Assembly: GCF_016495405.1 (NCBI RefSeq)
Contig: NZ_CP044522.1
Location: 2,108,001-2,172,000 of the forward strand
From: Cobetia sp. cqz5-12
GTDB lineage: Bacteria; Pseudomonadota; Gammaproteobacteria; Pseudomonadales; Halomonadaceae
Length of the DNA stretch: 64,000 bases
Direction of reading: 5' to 3'
Shown here: piece after piece, positions 1-9,323 of the stretch
How the letters are laid out: each line of letters starts with the position of its first letter
Position numbering within the stretch: position 1 is the first letter of the stretch
Notes under the pieces: model-generated
Told to the model about the DNA's origin: nothing
The model's input: only the letters and a program-made list of their open reading frames with translations
Databases searched by the model: none
Translations under genes and position numbers: made by a program

Positions 1-172
1 CTGAAAGCACGTGAAAGACTTTCCAGCGTAGATGATCACGAGCCCCGTCCCCACTCAATAGACGCCAAGCCATAGGTGATCAGAACATTGCAAGTCAGCA
101 CATTGGAGGTCAGGCAGATAGGCGACAAGGCAGTCGCCGCTGGCAAGCACTCGCGGCTATGCACTGGCAGAA

Positions 173-235
173 GGGAGGAGCGTTTGAGGAGGGAGGAGCG
201 TCTGAGGTAAGGCGGCTGAGGTAAGGCGACTGAGG
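173..235. repeat. short degenerate tandem repeats in intergenic DNA
   Basis: Two copies of an 18-nt unit built on GGGAGGAGCGTYTGAGG are followed by two copies of a 14-nt unit, GGTAAGGCGRCTGA. They lie downstream of the carbonic anhydrase gene. The rest of bases 1-362 shows no gene I can support; the reading frames there are low-complexity by-products of the repeat. Confidence 0.6.
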
Positions 236-267
236 GCCAGTCTCGATAAGAGGGAGTCCTGAAACGC

Positions 268-295
268 AACGCGCCTCCCGAGTGGGAGGCGCGTT
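268..295 (-). terminator. hairpin after carbonic anhydrase gene
   Basis: Perfect 12-bp stem, AACGCGCCTCCC paired with GGGAGGCGCGTT, around a 4-nt loop. It lies about 70 bp past the stop codon of the minus-strand carbonic anhydrase gene. The T-tract is weak (GTTGCGTTT on the minus strand), so it is a probable rather than certain intrinsic terminator. Confidence 0.55.
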
Positions 296-362
296 CAGGA
301 GGGCACTGACGATAACGCCACCGGCACCCTGTGGCACCGGCAGCTGGATCAGGGCGGCTTGC

Positions 363-1016
363 TCAGTCCTGCTGCGGTAACGGCTCGATGCGGTCCACAC
401 GATACAGCTGCGGCACCTGTGACAGGTTGCTGATGGTGCAATCGAGGTTGTTCACTCGACCATCGGACAGGCCGTAGACCCAGCCGTGCACTTCCAGCTT
501 CTGACCGCGCTCCCAGGCGCGTTGCAGGATCTTGGTTCTGGCCAGGTTCTGCACCTGAGAGCGGACATTGAGTTCGCACATGCGGTCGACCTGCTCATCC
601 AGCGGCAGGTCCTTGAGCTCGTCATAGTGCAGATTGTAGAGCTCACGCAGGGTGTGCAGCCAGTAGTCGACCATGCCATTGTCACCGCCGGTGATCGAGG
701 CACGCACGCCACCACAACCGTAATGGCCGACGATCATGATGTGCTCGACCTTCAGGACATCGACGGCGTACTGGATCACCGACAACGCGTTCATGTCGTT
801 GTAGTGGATCAGGTTGGCGACATTGCGATGAACGAAGACTTCACCGGGCGGCAGGTCGATGATCTGGTTGGCCGGTACGCGGGAATCCGAGCAGCCGATC
901 CACAGAAAGTCAGGATTCTGCTGGTCCGAGAGGCGCTTGAAGAACTCAGGGTCGCGCTCGGTCATGGATTCAGCCCAGACCTTGTTTTGCTCAAGCAGCT
1001 TTTCGATATTGCTCAT
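363..1016 (-). CDS. can: beta-class carbonic anhydrase
   Basis: This 217-residue cytoplasmic zinc enzyme interconverts CO2 and bicarbonate, supplying bicarbonate to carboxylases. The beta-class signature is complete: CSDSRV near residue 42 provides the first zinc Cys and the Asp-Arg dyad, and GHYGCGG near residue 98 provides the zinc His and second Cys. Length matches E. coli Can (220 aa). It starts at an ATG and stands alone, divergent from the glutathione reductase gene across a 338-bp gap. No Zur-like site was seen in front of it, so nothing links it to the zinc island further along. The family assignment is secure; the physiological role is inferred. Confidence 0.95.
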   Translation of the reverse strand: MSNIEKLLEQNKVWAESMTERDPEFFKRLSDQQNPDFLWIGCSDSRVPANQIIDLPPGEVFVHRNVANLIHYNDMNALSVIQYAVDVLKVEHIMIVGHYGCGGVRASITGGDNGMVDYWLHTLRELYNLHYDELKDLPLDEQVDRMCELNVRSQVQNLARTKILQRAWERGQKLEVHGWVYGLSDGRVNNLDCTISNLSQVPQLYRVDRIEPLPQQD

Positions 1017-1354
1017 GGCAGGGAGACCACTTTTTCAAATGACGGGGGCAGGGGATGGTTCTCACACAGAGGCGTTGGCCGTGATGCCTCTCGGGCGCAG
1101 ACCTTCCGGGCTCAGGCCCTCGAGACAGAGTGACGATGTTACGCGCCCGTAGAGCGCTTCGCCAATGACGGTGCTAGCCCCTGTGCCAGCACGTTGTAAC
1201 TTTTGTCTAACATGCTTGTTGCACATATTTACCGTGTCAGAGGCCACAGGGTCAACCTGAAGGCCGATACGCGGGTAACCGTGCCCATCGTCACGGGACT
1301 CCCGAGGGCGCGCGAGTCCTGATACCATGTGGCCAATTCATCAAGGAGATTCCC
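1017..1354. other. divergent intergenic region between can and gor
   Basis: This 338-bp gap separates two divergent genes and must carry both promoters. The stretch around 1200-1245 is less GC-rich than its surroundings and is the likeliest promoter zone, but I could not assign -35/-10 boxes with confidence. No gene is evident. Confidence 0.4.
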
Positions 1355-2743
1355 GTGACCGATCAGACCCATCAGCCTGCGACAGGCCAGTTTGACTTCG
1401 ACCTGTTCGTCATTGGTGCCGGCTCCGGCGGCGTTCGCGCTGCCCGTACCGCCGCCGCGACCGGCGCCCGCGTTGCCGTGGCAGAAGACCGCTACCTCGG
1501 CGGTACCTGTGTCAATGTCGGTTGCGTGCCCAAGAAGCTCTACTCCTACGCTGCCCATTACCATGATTCCTTCAAGGACAGCGCCGGCTTTGGTTGGGAT
1601 CTGGGGGACACCCCTCGCTTTGACTGGGCGACCCTGCGCGATCGCAAGACCGCCGAGATCTCTCGTCTGAACGGCATCTATCGCAATCTGCTCAACAACT
1701 CCGGTGCCACGCTGATCGAAGGCCGTGCCAGCATCGCCGATGCCAACACCGTCGTCGTCAATGGCGAGCGCCACACCGCGGCCAAGATTCTGGTTGCCAC
1801 CGGTGGCTGGCCGTTCCTGCCGGACTTCCCGGGTCGTGAACATGCGCTGGATTCCAACCGCATCTTCGACCTGGAAAGCTTCCCGAAGCGCTTCTTCGTC
1901 ATTGGTGGCGGCTATATCGCCGTCGAGTTCGCCAGTATCTTCAATGGCCTGGGGGCCGAGACGCACCTGAGCTATCGCGGCGATCTGTTCCTGCGTGGCT
2001 TTGACAACGAAGTACGCGAGTTCACGCGTGACGAGATGTCCAAGAAGGGCGTCAATCTACACTTCAACACCACGGTCGAGTCCATCGACAAGCAGGGCGA
2101 CGTCTACAGCGTGCGTCTCAGCGATGGCCAGGCGCTGGAAGTGGATTGCATCCTCGCCGCCACCGGCCGCAAGCCGAACATCGAAGGCCTGGGGCTCGAG
2201 AATGTCGATGTGGCGCTGAATGTCGATGGCACCGTGCGCGTCAACGAGCGCTTCGAGACCACCACCCCGTCCATCCTCGCGCTGGGTGACATCATCGGTG
2301 GCCCGGAACTGACGCCGGTGGCACTTGAAGAAGCCATGCACCTGGTGCGTGCGCACTTCGGCGACGGCGTCGTGGGTGGTCTGGATTACGACACCATCGC
2401 GACGGCAGTATTCTGTCATCCGAATATCGGTACCGTCGGCCTCAGCGAGGAAGCGGCCCGCGAGAAGTTCGACAGCATCCGCGTCTACACCGCCGACTTC
2501 CGTCCGCTCAAGCACACCCTGTCCGGCAGCGATGAGCGCAGCCTGATGAAACTGATCGTCGATGATGCCAGCGACAAGGTCGTCGGCGTACACATGGTCG
2601 GTGATGAAGCCGGTGAGATCATGCAGGGCATCGGCATCGCCGTGCGTGCCGGCCTGACCAAGGCCGACTTTGACCTGACCGTGGGCATTCACCCGACGGC
2701 AGCGGAAGAATTCGTCACCATGCGCAGTGTCACGCGCACCTGA
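1355..2743 (+). CDS. gor: glutathione-disulfide reductase
   Basis: This 462-residue FAD flavoenzyme reduces glutathione disulfide with NADPH, keeping the cytoplasmic thiol pool reduced. Domains in order: FAD Rossmann motif GAGSGG near residue 22; redox-active disulfide [12 protein letters not shown] near residues 50-61; NAD(P)-binding motif [13 protein letters not shown] near residue 184; dimerisation domain ending with the catalytic HPTAAEE motif. The start is an ATG... or GTG-type codon at 1355 preceded by AAGGAGA, a good ribosome-binding site. Relatives such as mycothione or trypanothione reductase share this fold, but the length and context favour Gor. It is followed by a 15-nt repeat block and a terminator, so it is monocistronic. 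Confidence 0.93.
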   Translation: MTDQTHQPATGQFDFDLFVIGAGSGGVRAARTAAATGARVAVAEDRYLGGTCVNVGCVPKKLYSYAAHYHDSFKDSAGFGWDLGDTPRFDWATLRDRKTAEISRLNGIYRNLLNNSGATLIEGRASIADANTVVVNGERHTAAKILVATGGWPFLPDFPGREHALDSNRIFDLESFPKRFFVIGGGYIAVEFASIFNGLGAETHLSYRGDLFLRGFDNEVREFTRDEMSKKGVNLHFNTTVESIDKQGDVYSVRLSDGQALEVDCILAATGRKPNIEGLGLENVDVALNVDGTVRVNERFETTTPSILALGDIIGGPELTPVALEEAMHLVRAHFGDGVVGGLDYDTIATAVFCHPNIGTVGLSEEAAREKFDSIRVYTADFRPLKHTLSGSDERSLMKLIVDDASDKVVGVHMVGDEAGEIMQGIGIAVRAGLTKADFDLTVGIHPTAAEEFVTMRSVTRT

Positions 2744-2765
2744 CAAGCCAGTCGCCAAGACAGCG

Positions 2766-2810
2766 CGTCGAAAAGACTGAGCTTTGAAAGACTGAACGTC
2801 GAAATAAAAC
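2766..2810. repeat. 15-nt degenerate tandem repeat, three units
   Basis: Units at 2766-2780 (CGTCGAAAAGACTGA), 2781-2795 (GCTTTGAAAGACTGA) and 2796-2810 are in exact 15-nt register, starting 22 bp after the gor stop codon. It belongs to a class of similarly sized intergenic repeats seen elsewhere in the window with different unit sequences. Confidence 0.65.
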
Positions 2811-2840
2811 GCCCCACGGCCTTGCCGTGGGGCGTTCTTG
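2808..2840 (+). terminator. intrinsic terminator after gor
   Basis: A 13-bp stem, AACGCCCCACGGC with GCCGTGGGGCGTT, closes on a 3-nt loop and is followed by CTTG. It lies about 65 bp after the gor stop. The U-tract is short. The remainder of the gap to 3257 holds no recognisable gene and presumably the promoter of the transporter gene. Confidence 0.7.
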
Positions 2841-3257
2841 CATGCGTCTTCTGCGGGCTCCCAGGCGCAAATTGACTGCGAAAGGGGGGGCATGGTTACT
2901 GAGTAACGGTGCAGGTTACACAGTCAGCTGCAGCGACCACCTGAATCCGCGCTGAAAGTTGCACGCAATGAGGAAGCGGCAATCCTCGCGTGGCGAGGGA
3001 CAAGTCGTTGCCTGCGCAGTTCACTGCCAACACCTACACCTTTCGTAGCATAAAGCATGACAAGCTGGTACTCGCACACTTCAGCTATGCTAGTCTCAGT
3101 GCAGCGTTATGCACCTCAAATTACTGAAATATCAGCCATGTGGCAGTGGATAAGCCTGAAAATCGGCTTGTTTCACACGCGATAAAAGCAAGGGCCTGGC
3201 CGGTACCGAGGTGCACGACGGCAAGACCAATAACAAGCCAGCAAAGGGAGTTTCAAC

Positions 3258-4247
3258 ATGACCATGATCAAGAAGTCGCTGACAGCGGCGGTCGCGACCG
3301 CAGGTCTTGGCCTGATGGGGATCTCCGGAGGCGCCAGCGCCGCCGAGCAGACCTTCGTAACCATCGGCACCGGCGGTGTAACAGGCGTTTACTATCCGGC
3401 TGGTGGTGCAATCTGCCGCTTGGTCAATCGTGGCAAGGCCGAACACGGCATTCGCTGCAGCGTCGAATCCACGGGCGGTTCCGGCTACAACCTGAACAGC
3501 ATCCGTACCGGCGAGCTGGACATGGGCGTTGCCCAGTCTGACGCGCATTACAATGCCTATGAAGGCAAGGGCGACTTCGAAGACTTCGGCCCGAACAAGG
3601 ACCTGCGTTCACTGTTCTCCCTGCACCCGGAACCGTTCACTGTCGTCGCTCGCAAGGACAGCGGCGTGACCGAGTTCGACCAGCTGGAAGGCAAGCGCAT
3701 GAATATCGGTAACCCGGGTTCCGGTCAGCGCTCGACCATTGACACTCTGCTGTCCTCTCAGGGCAAGGACACCAGCGTGTATTCCGTGGCCTCCGAGCTC
3801 AAGGCCTCCGAGATGTCTTCCGCGCTGTGTGACAACAAGATCGACGGTTACGTCTACGTCGTGGGTCACCCGTCCGGTTCCATCAAGGAAGCGACCACCA
3901 CCTGTGACGCAAACATCGTCAATGTCACCGGCGACGCCGTCACCAAGCTGGTCGAAGAGAAGCCTTACTTCTCCGTCGCGACCATCCCGGGTGGCATGTA
4001 CCGCGGCAACGATGACGACGTGACCACCTTCGGTGTCCGCGCGACCATCGTGTCCAGCGCGGAAGTCGAAGACCGCGTCGCCTACGAAGTGGTCAAGGCC
4101 GTGTTCGACAACTTCGATCAGTTCCAGCGCCTGCACCCGGCGTTCCAGGTTCTGAAGAAGGAAGAGATGGTCAATGCTTCCCTGACGGCGCCGCTGCACG
4201 ATGGCGCCAAGCAGTACTACAAGGAAGCTGGCCTGCTGAGCGAGTGA
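3258..4247 (+). CDS. TAXI-family TRAP transporter solute-binding protein
   Basis: This 329-residue periplasmic protein captures an organic acid or amino-acid-like substrate for a TRAP transporter. A signal peptide of about 28 residues ends at GASA/AEQ. The mature protein opens with FVTIGTGGVTGVYYPAGGAI, the hallmark of the TAXI (TRAP-associated extracytoplasmic immunogenic) family, and continues with the family's STGGSGYNLNSI segment. The ATG at 3258 follows AAAGGGAG at good spacing. The partner permease gene lies downstream after a long gap with a hairpin. TAXI substrates are poorly defined (glutamate/glutamine or 2-oxoglutarate in studied cases), so I do not assign one. Confidence 0.92.
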   Translation: MTMIKKSLTAAVATAGLGLMGISGGASAAEQTFVTIGTGGVTGVYYPAGGAICRLVNRGKAEHGIRCSVESTGGSGYNLNSIRTGELDMGVAQSDAHYNAYEGKGDFEDFGPNKDLRSLFSLHPEPFTVVARKDSGVTEFDQLEGKRMNIGNPGSGQRSTIDTLLSSQGKDTSVYSVASELKASEMSSALCDNKIDGYVYVVGHPSGSIKEATTTCDANIVNVTGDAVTKLVEEKPYFSVATIPGGMYRGNDDDVTTFGVRATIVSSAEVEDRVAYEVVKAVFDNFDQFQRLHPAFQVLKKEEMVNASLTAPLHDGAKQYYKEAGLLSE

Positions 4248-4337
4248 TATGCCCTGTGTGCCTCGCCTGCGAGGCGCCGTGCATGAACGCTCACCCTGTG
4301 CTCAAGGACCCGAGCATAGGGAGCACAGGGAATTCCC

Positions 4338-4362
4338 GGAGACCGCACTCGTTGCGGTCTCC
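4338..4362 (+). terminator. hairpin between TRAP binding-protein and permease genes
   Basis: A 10-bp perfect stem, GGAGACCGCA with TGCGGTCTCC, encloses a 5-nt loop about 90 bp past the binding-protein stop codon. There is no T-run, so it may attenuate or protect the upstream mRNA rather than terminate fully. This would give more binding protein than permease. Confidence 0.5.
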
Positions 4363-4408
4363 GTGCTTGTGGAAAGTCTGCATTCCCGGGCGGCCACTTA
4401 GGTCGTGC

Positions 4409-4453
4409 AGGAAAGGGCCAAGCAAGAAAAGGCCGAGCAGGGATAGCGCAGCA
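4409..4453. repeat. 15-nt degenerate tandem repeat, three units
   Basis: AGGAAAGGGCCAAGC (4409-4423), AAGAAAAGGCCGAGC (4424-4438) and AGGGATAGCGCAGCA (4439-4453) follow one another in 15-nt register inside the 513-bp gap between the two TRAP genes. No gene is supported in that gap. Confidence 0.65.
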
Positions 4454-4760
4454 GAGACACCCGCTGTCATTGCGCAATCAAGACTTGCCTGCGAGTGGCA
4501 AGTGGCGTAACGGCAGCCGCAGCATGGACAAGCGTGACCAGGCAAGGTCTCACGCTCGTCACGAGCCTAGCTCGCTGCCCGTTCAGGAAAGCGTTCAGTT
4601 AATTTGCGCCCTGATTGGGTGAATCAATGGAAACATCTGTCAGGCCGGACATACTGAAGACGTAACCAGCTTGATAAGCATGTGGTTGAGCAGGACCTTC
4701 TGGTCGAGCAGGAAGGTGACCTGTCAGCCATCGCCTGACTCGCGTACCGGATCACAAAAA

Positions 4761-7343
4761 ATGACCAAAACCCAAACTGCAGCAACGTCTCAGGCGCCAG
4801 ACGCCGAGACGCATCATGATGCTGAAGTCCTCGAGATGCTGGAGTCGGAAACCGGCGGCCGTCATCCCGTGGGCTTCGTGGGCCGCCACTTCATGTGGCT
4901 GATTCCACTGGCATGGTCGTTGTTTCAGCTTTACCACGCCTCGCCGCTGTCACTGCTCAATTCCGACACCGCGCGCGCCGTGCATCTCTGTTTTGCCATT
5001 TCGCTGGCCTTCGTGGCGTACCCGGCCTACAAGGGTGCCCCCGCCAACCGCATTCCTCTCTATGACTGGGCATTGGCGATCTTCGCCGTGGCGGGTGTCG
5101 CCTATGTGCTGATCTTCAGTGATGAGCTGGCACGCCGCGCTGGCGCCTATACCACCGTGGACCTGGTGTTCTCGGGGATCGGCCTGGTCCTGCTGCTGGA
5201 AGCCACGCGCCGCGCACTCGGGCCGCCACTTGCGGTCGTCGCCAGCGTCTTTCTGCTCTACAGTCTGTTCGGCGCCTACATGCCCGATGTCATCGCGCAT
5301 GCCGGGGCCAGCCTCAACAAGCTGCTCGGCCACCAGTGGCTGACCACGGAAGGGGTGTTCGGGGTCGCGCTCGGTGTTTCCACCGACTTCGTATTCCTGT
5401 TCGTGCTGTTTGGTGCCTTGCTGGAACGCGCAGGCGCCGGTAACTACTTCATCCGCATGGCCTTCTCCATGCTCGGCCATATGCGTGGCGGACCGGCCAA
5501 GGCCGCCGTCGTCGCCTCTGGCCTGTCCGGCATCATCTCCGGCTCCTCCATCGCCAACGTCGTCACTACCGGCACCTTCACCATCCCGCTGATGAAGAAG
5601 GTCGGCTTCCCGGCCACCAAGGCGGGCGCCGTGGAAGTGGCAGCGTCCACCAATGGTCAGCTGACGCCGCCGATCATGGGTGCCGCAGCCTTCCTGATGG
5701 TCGAATACGTCGGCATTCCTTACCTTGACGTCATCAAGCATGCCTTGCTGCCGGCATTGATTTCCTACATCGCCCTGATCTACATCGTGCACCTGGAAGC
5801 GTGCAAGGCCGGCATGGAAGGCCTCAAGCGCACCCAGAAGACCAGCATGATCGCGACCTTGCTGACCTTCCTGACCGTCTTCATCGGCATGGGGATACTC
5901 ACTCTGGTCGTCTACTACGGCATCGGCTGGATCAAGACCCTGGCGGGTGACGGCGCGGCCTGGATCGTGCTGCCGCTGCTGCTGGCCTCCTATGTGGCAC
6001 TGATCGCCTACTCGGCACGCTTCCCGGAGCTTGGGGAAGGCGATATCGATGAACTGCCGCCGGTCGGTCCGACCGTCAAGGTCGGTCTCTACTTCCTGCT
6101 GCCGGTCGTGGTACTGGTGTGGTGCCTGACGGTTGAACGCATGTCACCGGGGCTATCGGCTTTCTGGGCCGTACTGTTCATGATCTTCATCACCGTGACC
6201 CAGCGTCCGCTGGTGGCCATCTTCCGCAAGGAAGGCAATGTCGGCGGCGCCGCACAACGCGGTGGCGAAGACCTCTTCCATGGCCTGGTGATCGGCGCCA
6301 AGAACATGATCGGTATCGGCGTGGCGACTGCGGCGGCAGGTATCGTCGTTGGCACCGTGACCCTGACCGGACTGGGCCTCAAGATGACTGCCTTCGTCGA
6401 GTTCATCTCGGCCGGCAACCTGATGCTGATCCTGCTCTTCACCGCCGTGATCAGCCTGATCCTGGGCATGGGCCTGCCGACGACCGCCAACTACATCGTC
6501 GTCTCGACGCTGATGGCACCGGTCATCGTCAATCTGGGCGCGGAAAACGGCCTGATCGTGCCGCTGATCGCCGTGCACCTGTTCGTGTTCTACTTCGGGA
6601 TATTGGCTGATGACACGCCACCGGTGGGTCTAGCCGCCTTCGCGGCGGCCGCGATTGCCAAGGCAGACCCGATCAAGACCGGTATCCAGGGCTTCACCTA
6701 CGATATCCGCACCGCGATCCTGCCGTTCATGTTCATCTTCAATACCAACCTGCTGCTGATGAACATCGACAGCTACTGGCACCTGGCGATCACGGTGGCC
6801 TCGGCCGTCGCGGCGATGCTGGTCTTCGCAGCGGCGACCCAAGGCTACTGGCTGACCCGCACGCGCTGGTACGAGACCATCGGTCTGCTGCTGATCACCT
6901 TTACGCTGTTCCGTCCGGGCTACTGGTGGGACATGATCTATCCGCCCACCACCATGGCCGCACCGCAGCAGATCGAGACGCTGATCGCCGAAGCGCCGGT
7001 GGACAGCAAGCTGCCGATTCACGTCTCGGGCATCAACCTGGATGGCGACGAGGTTTCCAAGACCGTGTTGCTGCCGGTCTCTGACGCCGAGAGTGGCGAA
7101 GCCCGTCTGACCGATGTCGGCCTGACGCTGGACATCAGCGACGAGCAGGTGCTGGTCAGCATGATCGAGTACGGCAGCGTGGCACAGCAGGCCGGCATCG
7201 ACTTCGACTTCACCATCGATGGCATCCAGCAGACGGCTGAGCGTCCGCCGAAGGAAATCGCCATGCTGCCGGCACTGGCGTTGCTGTGGTTGATCGGCTT
7301 CCTGCAGGTACGTCGACGTCGTCAGCAACCCGCCGTTGCCTGA
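4761..7343 (+). CDS. fused TRAP transporter permease with C-terminal DUF3394
   Basis: This 860-residue inner-membrane protein fuses the small (DctQ-like, 4 TM) and large (DctM-like, 12 TM) TRAP permease subunits, as is usual for TAXI systems. It uses the ion gradient to import substrate handed over by the TAXI protein upstream. The DctM part shows SGSSIANVVTTGTF and, later, GMGLPTTANYIVV, both conserved membrane motifs. The last ~130 residues, after the final permease helices, resemble DUF3394, common at the C-terminus of fused TRAP permeases. I chose the ATG at 4761; an in-frame ATG 90 bp upstream adds an unconserved Ser/Arg-rich stretch. Confidence 0.92.
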   Translation: MTKTQTAATSQAPDAETHHDAEVLEMLESETGGRHPVGFVGRHFMWLIPLAWSLFQLYHASPLSLLNSDTARAVHLCFAISLAFVAYPAYKGAPANRIPLYDWALAIFAVAGVAYVLIFSDELARRAGAYTTVDLVFSGIGLVLLLEATRRALGPPLAVVASVFLLYSLFGAYMPDVIAHAGASLNKLLGHQWLTTEGVFGVALGVSTDFVFLFVLFGALLERAGAGNYFIRMAFSMLGHMRGGPAKAAVVASGLSGIISGSSIANVVTTGTFTIPLMKKVGFPATKAGAVEVAASTNGQLTPPIMGAAAFLMVEYVGIPYLDVIKHALLPALISYIALIYIVHLEACKAGMEGLKRTQKTSMIATLLTFLTVFIGMGILTLVVYYGIGWIKTLAGDGAAWIVLPLLLASYVALIAYSARFPELGEGDIDELPPVGPTVKVGLYFLLPVVVLVWCLTVERMSPGLSAFWAVLFMIFITVTQRPLVAIFRKEGNVGGAAQRGGEDLFHGLVIGAKNMIGIGVATAAAGIVVGTVTLTGLGLKMTAFVEFISAGNLMLILLFTAVISLILGMGLPTTANYIVVSTLMAPVIVNLGAENGLIVPLIAVHLFVFYFGILADDTPPVGLAAFAAAAIAKADPIKTGIQGFTYDIRTAILPFMFIFNTNLLLMNIDSYWHLAITVASAVAAMLVFAAATQGYWLTRTRWYETIGLLLITFTLFRPGYWWDMIYPPTTMAAPQQIETLIAEAPVDSKLPIHVSGINLDGDEVSKTVLLPVSDAESGEARLTDVGLTLDISDEQVLVSMIEYGSVAQQAGIDFDFTIDGIQQTAERPPKEIAMLPALALLWLIGFLQVRRRRQQPAVA

Positions 7344-7388
7344 CGCCTAAGCGCTATCCACTCGACAAGATAGCGTTTGAGCGCCAAT

Positions 7389-7455
7389 CCTCACGGCTGA
7401 TGCCGTGAGGGGGTAAACAAAAGCCGCCCCCGAGATTATCGGTGGGCGGCTTTTT
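7389..7455 (+). terminator. double hairpin terminator after TRAP permease
   Basis: A first hairpin (CCTCACGGC with GCCGTGAGG, 7389-7410) is followed by a second, AAGCCGCCC with GGGCGGCTT (7421-7452), which runs into TTTTTC. The second is a textbook intrinsic terminator. The remaining ~245 bp before the next gene shows nothing recognisable. Confidence 0.85.
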
Positions 7456-7700
7456 CATGCGTGCGGCGCTGACTTTGCGTGCGGCGCGATTGGCTCTCTT
7501 TGCTACTAGTTGGGGCTGCTCAGCATGATGCTGTCAGGCTCCTGGCAAGAGGGCATTTCATGAGGGAGCAACAGTATGCGCCTGCCTTGCGTGACCTGTC
7601 TGCAAGGCTTGCGTGAAATCTGAACGCGTTTTTGCAACACGATCGACATATTCATCATGCTAGCTTCAAGGGGCACACTCCAACGGAAGGCATGTCGCCA

Positions 7701-9107
7701 ATGGTAAGAGTCGAGAAGCAGTCCCGTCGTCTGTATGTCCTCGATACCAACGTGCTGATTCACGACCCCTCAGCCCTGTTCCAGTTTGACGAGCATGATG
7801 TCGTCATTCCGATGACGGTGCTGGAGGAGCTGGACAAGCACAAGAATGGCAACAAGGAGATTGCCCATACCGCCCGCCAGATCAGCCGTACGTTGTCCGA
7901 TCTCACCGCGGACGTCACACCTCAGGAAATCCTGCGTGGAATTCCGCTCCCGCCCTCCATGAATGGCGCGGGCAACCTTCACTTCCTCTCCGGCCATGTC
8001 GATCAGAGCGACGCCTGCGCCGACAATCGCATTCTTGCCGAGACTCGCAGCCTGTCTGCACGCTGTCAGGACGCCTCGGTCATCCTGGTGACCAAGGACA
8101 TCAATCTACGTATCAAGGCCGCCGCCCTGGGCATGGCGGTGGAAGACTATCTGACGGACCGCGCCTTCACCGACAGCGACGTCATGATCGAGGGCGTCAA
8201 GCTCTTTCACGAGGCCGGCCACGACGGCCAGGGCGTCTGGGACGACATGCAGGTCGATGTCACCGTCACGCGCGAGCACCATCGCACCTTCTATGAGCTG
8301 TCAGGCCAGATGCCCAAGGACTGGTACCCTGGCATGCTGATCGCGGATTGCGATGGGGATGATGGCGCCAGCTTCGAGGCCATCGTGCGCGAGCTGGAGC
8401 ACGACTATGCACGTCTGGAAGTGCTGCAGAACTATCGCAACGAGCGCAGCGCCTGGGGAGTGAACGCCCATGACAGTCGCCAGAACTTTGCACTCAATCT
8501 GCTGATGGACGACAGCGTCGACATGGTGTCGATCGCGGGCAGTGCCGGTACCGGCAAGACCTACATGACGTTGGCTGCCGCGTTCGAGCAGACACTGGAG
8601 AAGAAGCGTTTCGAACGCATCATCTTCACCCGCGCGCCGATCGCGATGGGCGAAGAGATCGGCTTTCTGCCCGGTACCGAAGAAGAGAAGATGTCGCCGT
8701 GGATGGGCGCCTTCCACGACAACATGGACAACCTGCTACGCAAGGAGGGAGAAGGCACCAGCGCCTGGAACGAGGAGGCCACGCGCGCCTGGATCGGTAA
8801 TCGTGTCCAGATTCGCTCCCCGTCCTTCATGCGTGGCCGCACGTTGAGCGATACCTTCCTGATCATCGATGAAGCCCAGAACCTGACACCCAAGCAGCTC
8901 AAGGGGTTGCTGACACGGGCGGGCGCCAACACCAAGGTGGTACTGCTGGGCAACGTCGGCCAGATAGACACTCCCTATCTGACCGCCAACACCTGTGGTC
9001 TTGCGGTGGCAGTGCAGCGCTTCAGCTCGTGGCCGCATGCCAGTCACGTGACACTCAAGTGCGTCGAGCGCTCACGCCTGGCGCTGGTCGCGGAAGAGCT
9101 GCTGTGA
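7701..9107 (+). CDS. PIN-PhoH family ATPase/ribonuclease
   Basis: A 468-residue cytoplasmic protein joining an N-terminal PIN nuclease domain to a C-terminal PhoH ATPase. PIN acidic residues are visible in LYVLDTNVLIHDP near the N-terminus and in MTVLEELDKHK. The PhoH half has Walker A GSAGTGKT around residue 280 and Walker B FLIIDEAQ near residue 390. Family members of this architecture (PhoH2) have been described as RNA helicase-ribonucleases; the cellular role here is unknown. I chose the ATG at 7701 because GGAAGG lies 10 nt upstream. An in-frame ATG at 7692 is too close to that site, and longer starts are unconserved. Monocistronic, with a terminator downstream. Confidence 0.88.
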   Translation: MVRVEKQSRRLYVLDTNVLIHDPSALFQFDEHDVVIPMTVLEELDKHKNGNKEIAHTARQISRTLSDLTADVTPQEILRGIPLPPSMNGAGNLHFLSGHVDQSDACADNRILAETRSLSARCQDASVILVTKDINLRIKAAALGMAVEDYLTDRAFTDSDVMIEGVKLFHEAGHDGQGVWDDMQVDVTVTREHHRTFYELSGQMPKDWYPGMLIADCDGDDGASFEAIVRELEHDYARLEVLQNYRNERSAWGVNAHDSRQNFALNLLMDDSVDMVSIAGSAGTGKTYMTLAAAFEQTLEKKRFERIIFTRAPIAMGEEIGFLPGTEEEKMSPWMGAFHDNMDNLLRKEGEGTSAWNEEATRAWIGNRVQIRSPSFMRGRTLSDTFLIIDEAQNLTPKQLKGLLTRAGANTKVVLLGNVGQIDTPYLTANTCGLAVAVQRFSSWPHASHVTLKCVERSRLALVAEELL

Positions 9108-9228
9108 GGTATTCGCTGCATCTTCGACAACTTGCTATCCACTCGATGGCGTCGCCATCACGACACTGACGGCTCTGAAATCACGAGCTTGGCATCACGA
9201 GATAGAGAACACGACAGCACTGACAAAA

Positions 9229-9254
9229 AACGCCGCCCATCTGGGCGGCGTTTT
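9229..9254. terminator. terminator between phoH and the KfrA-like gene
   Basis: AACGCCGCCCA pairs with TGGGCGGCGTT around two bases and runs into TTTT on the plus strand. On the minus strand it is followed by a TTTTTT tract (7-nt A-run at 9223-9230), so it can serve both convergent genes. The preceding 9160-9225 holds weak 14-nt repeats around ATCACGAG. Confidence 0.8.
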
Positions 9255-9323
9255 CGTGTGCACTGCGTCATGTCGGTCACGGTGATCACACCGCAAGTGC
9301 GTGGTGATCACTCGAACAGGCCT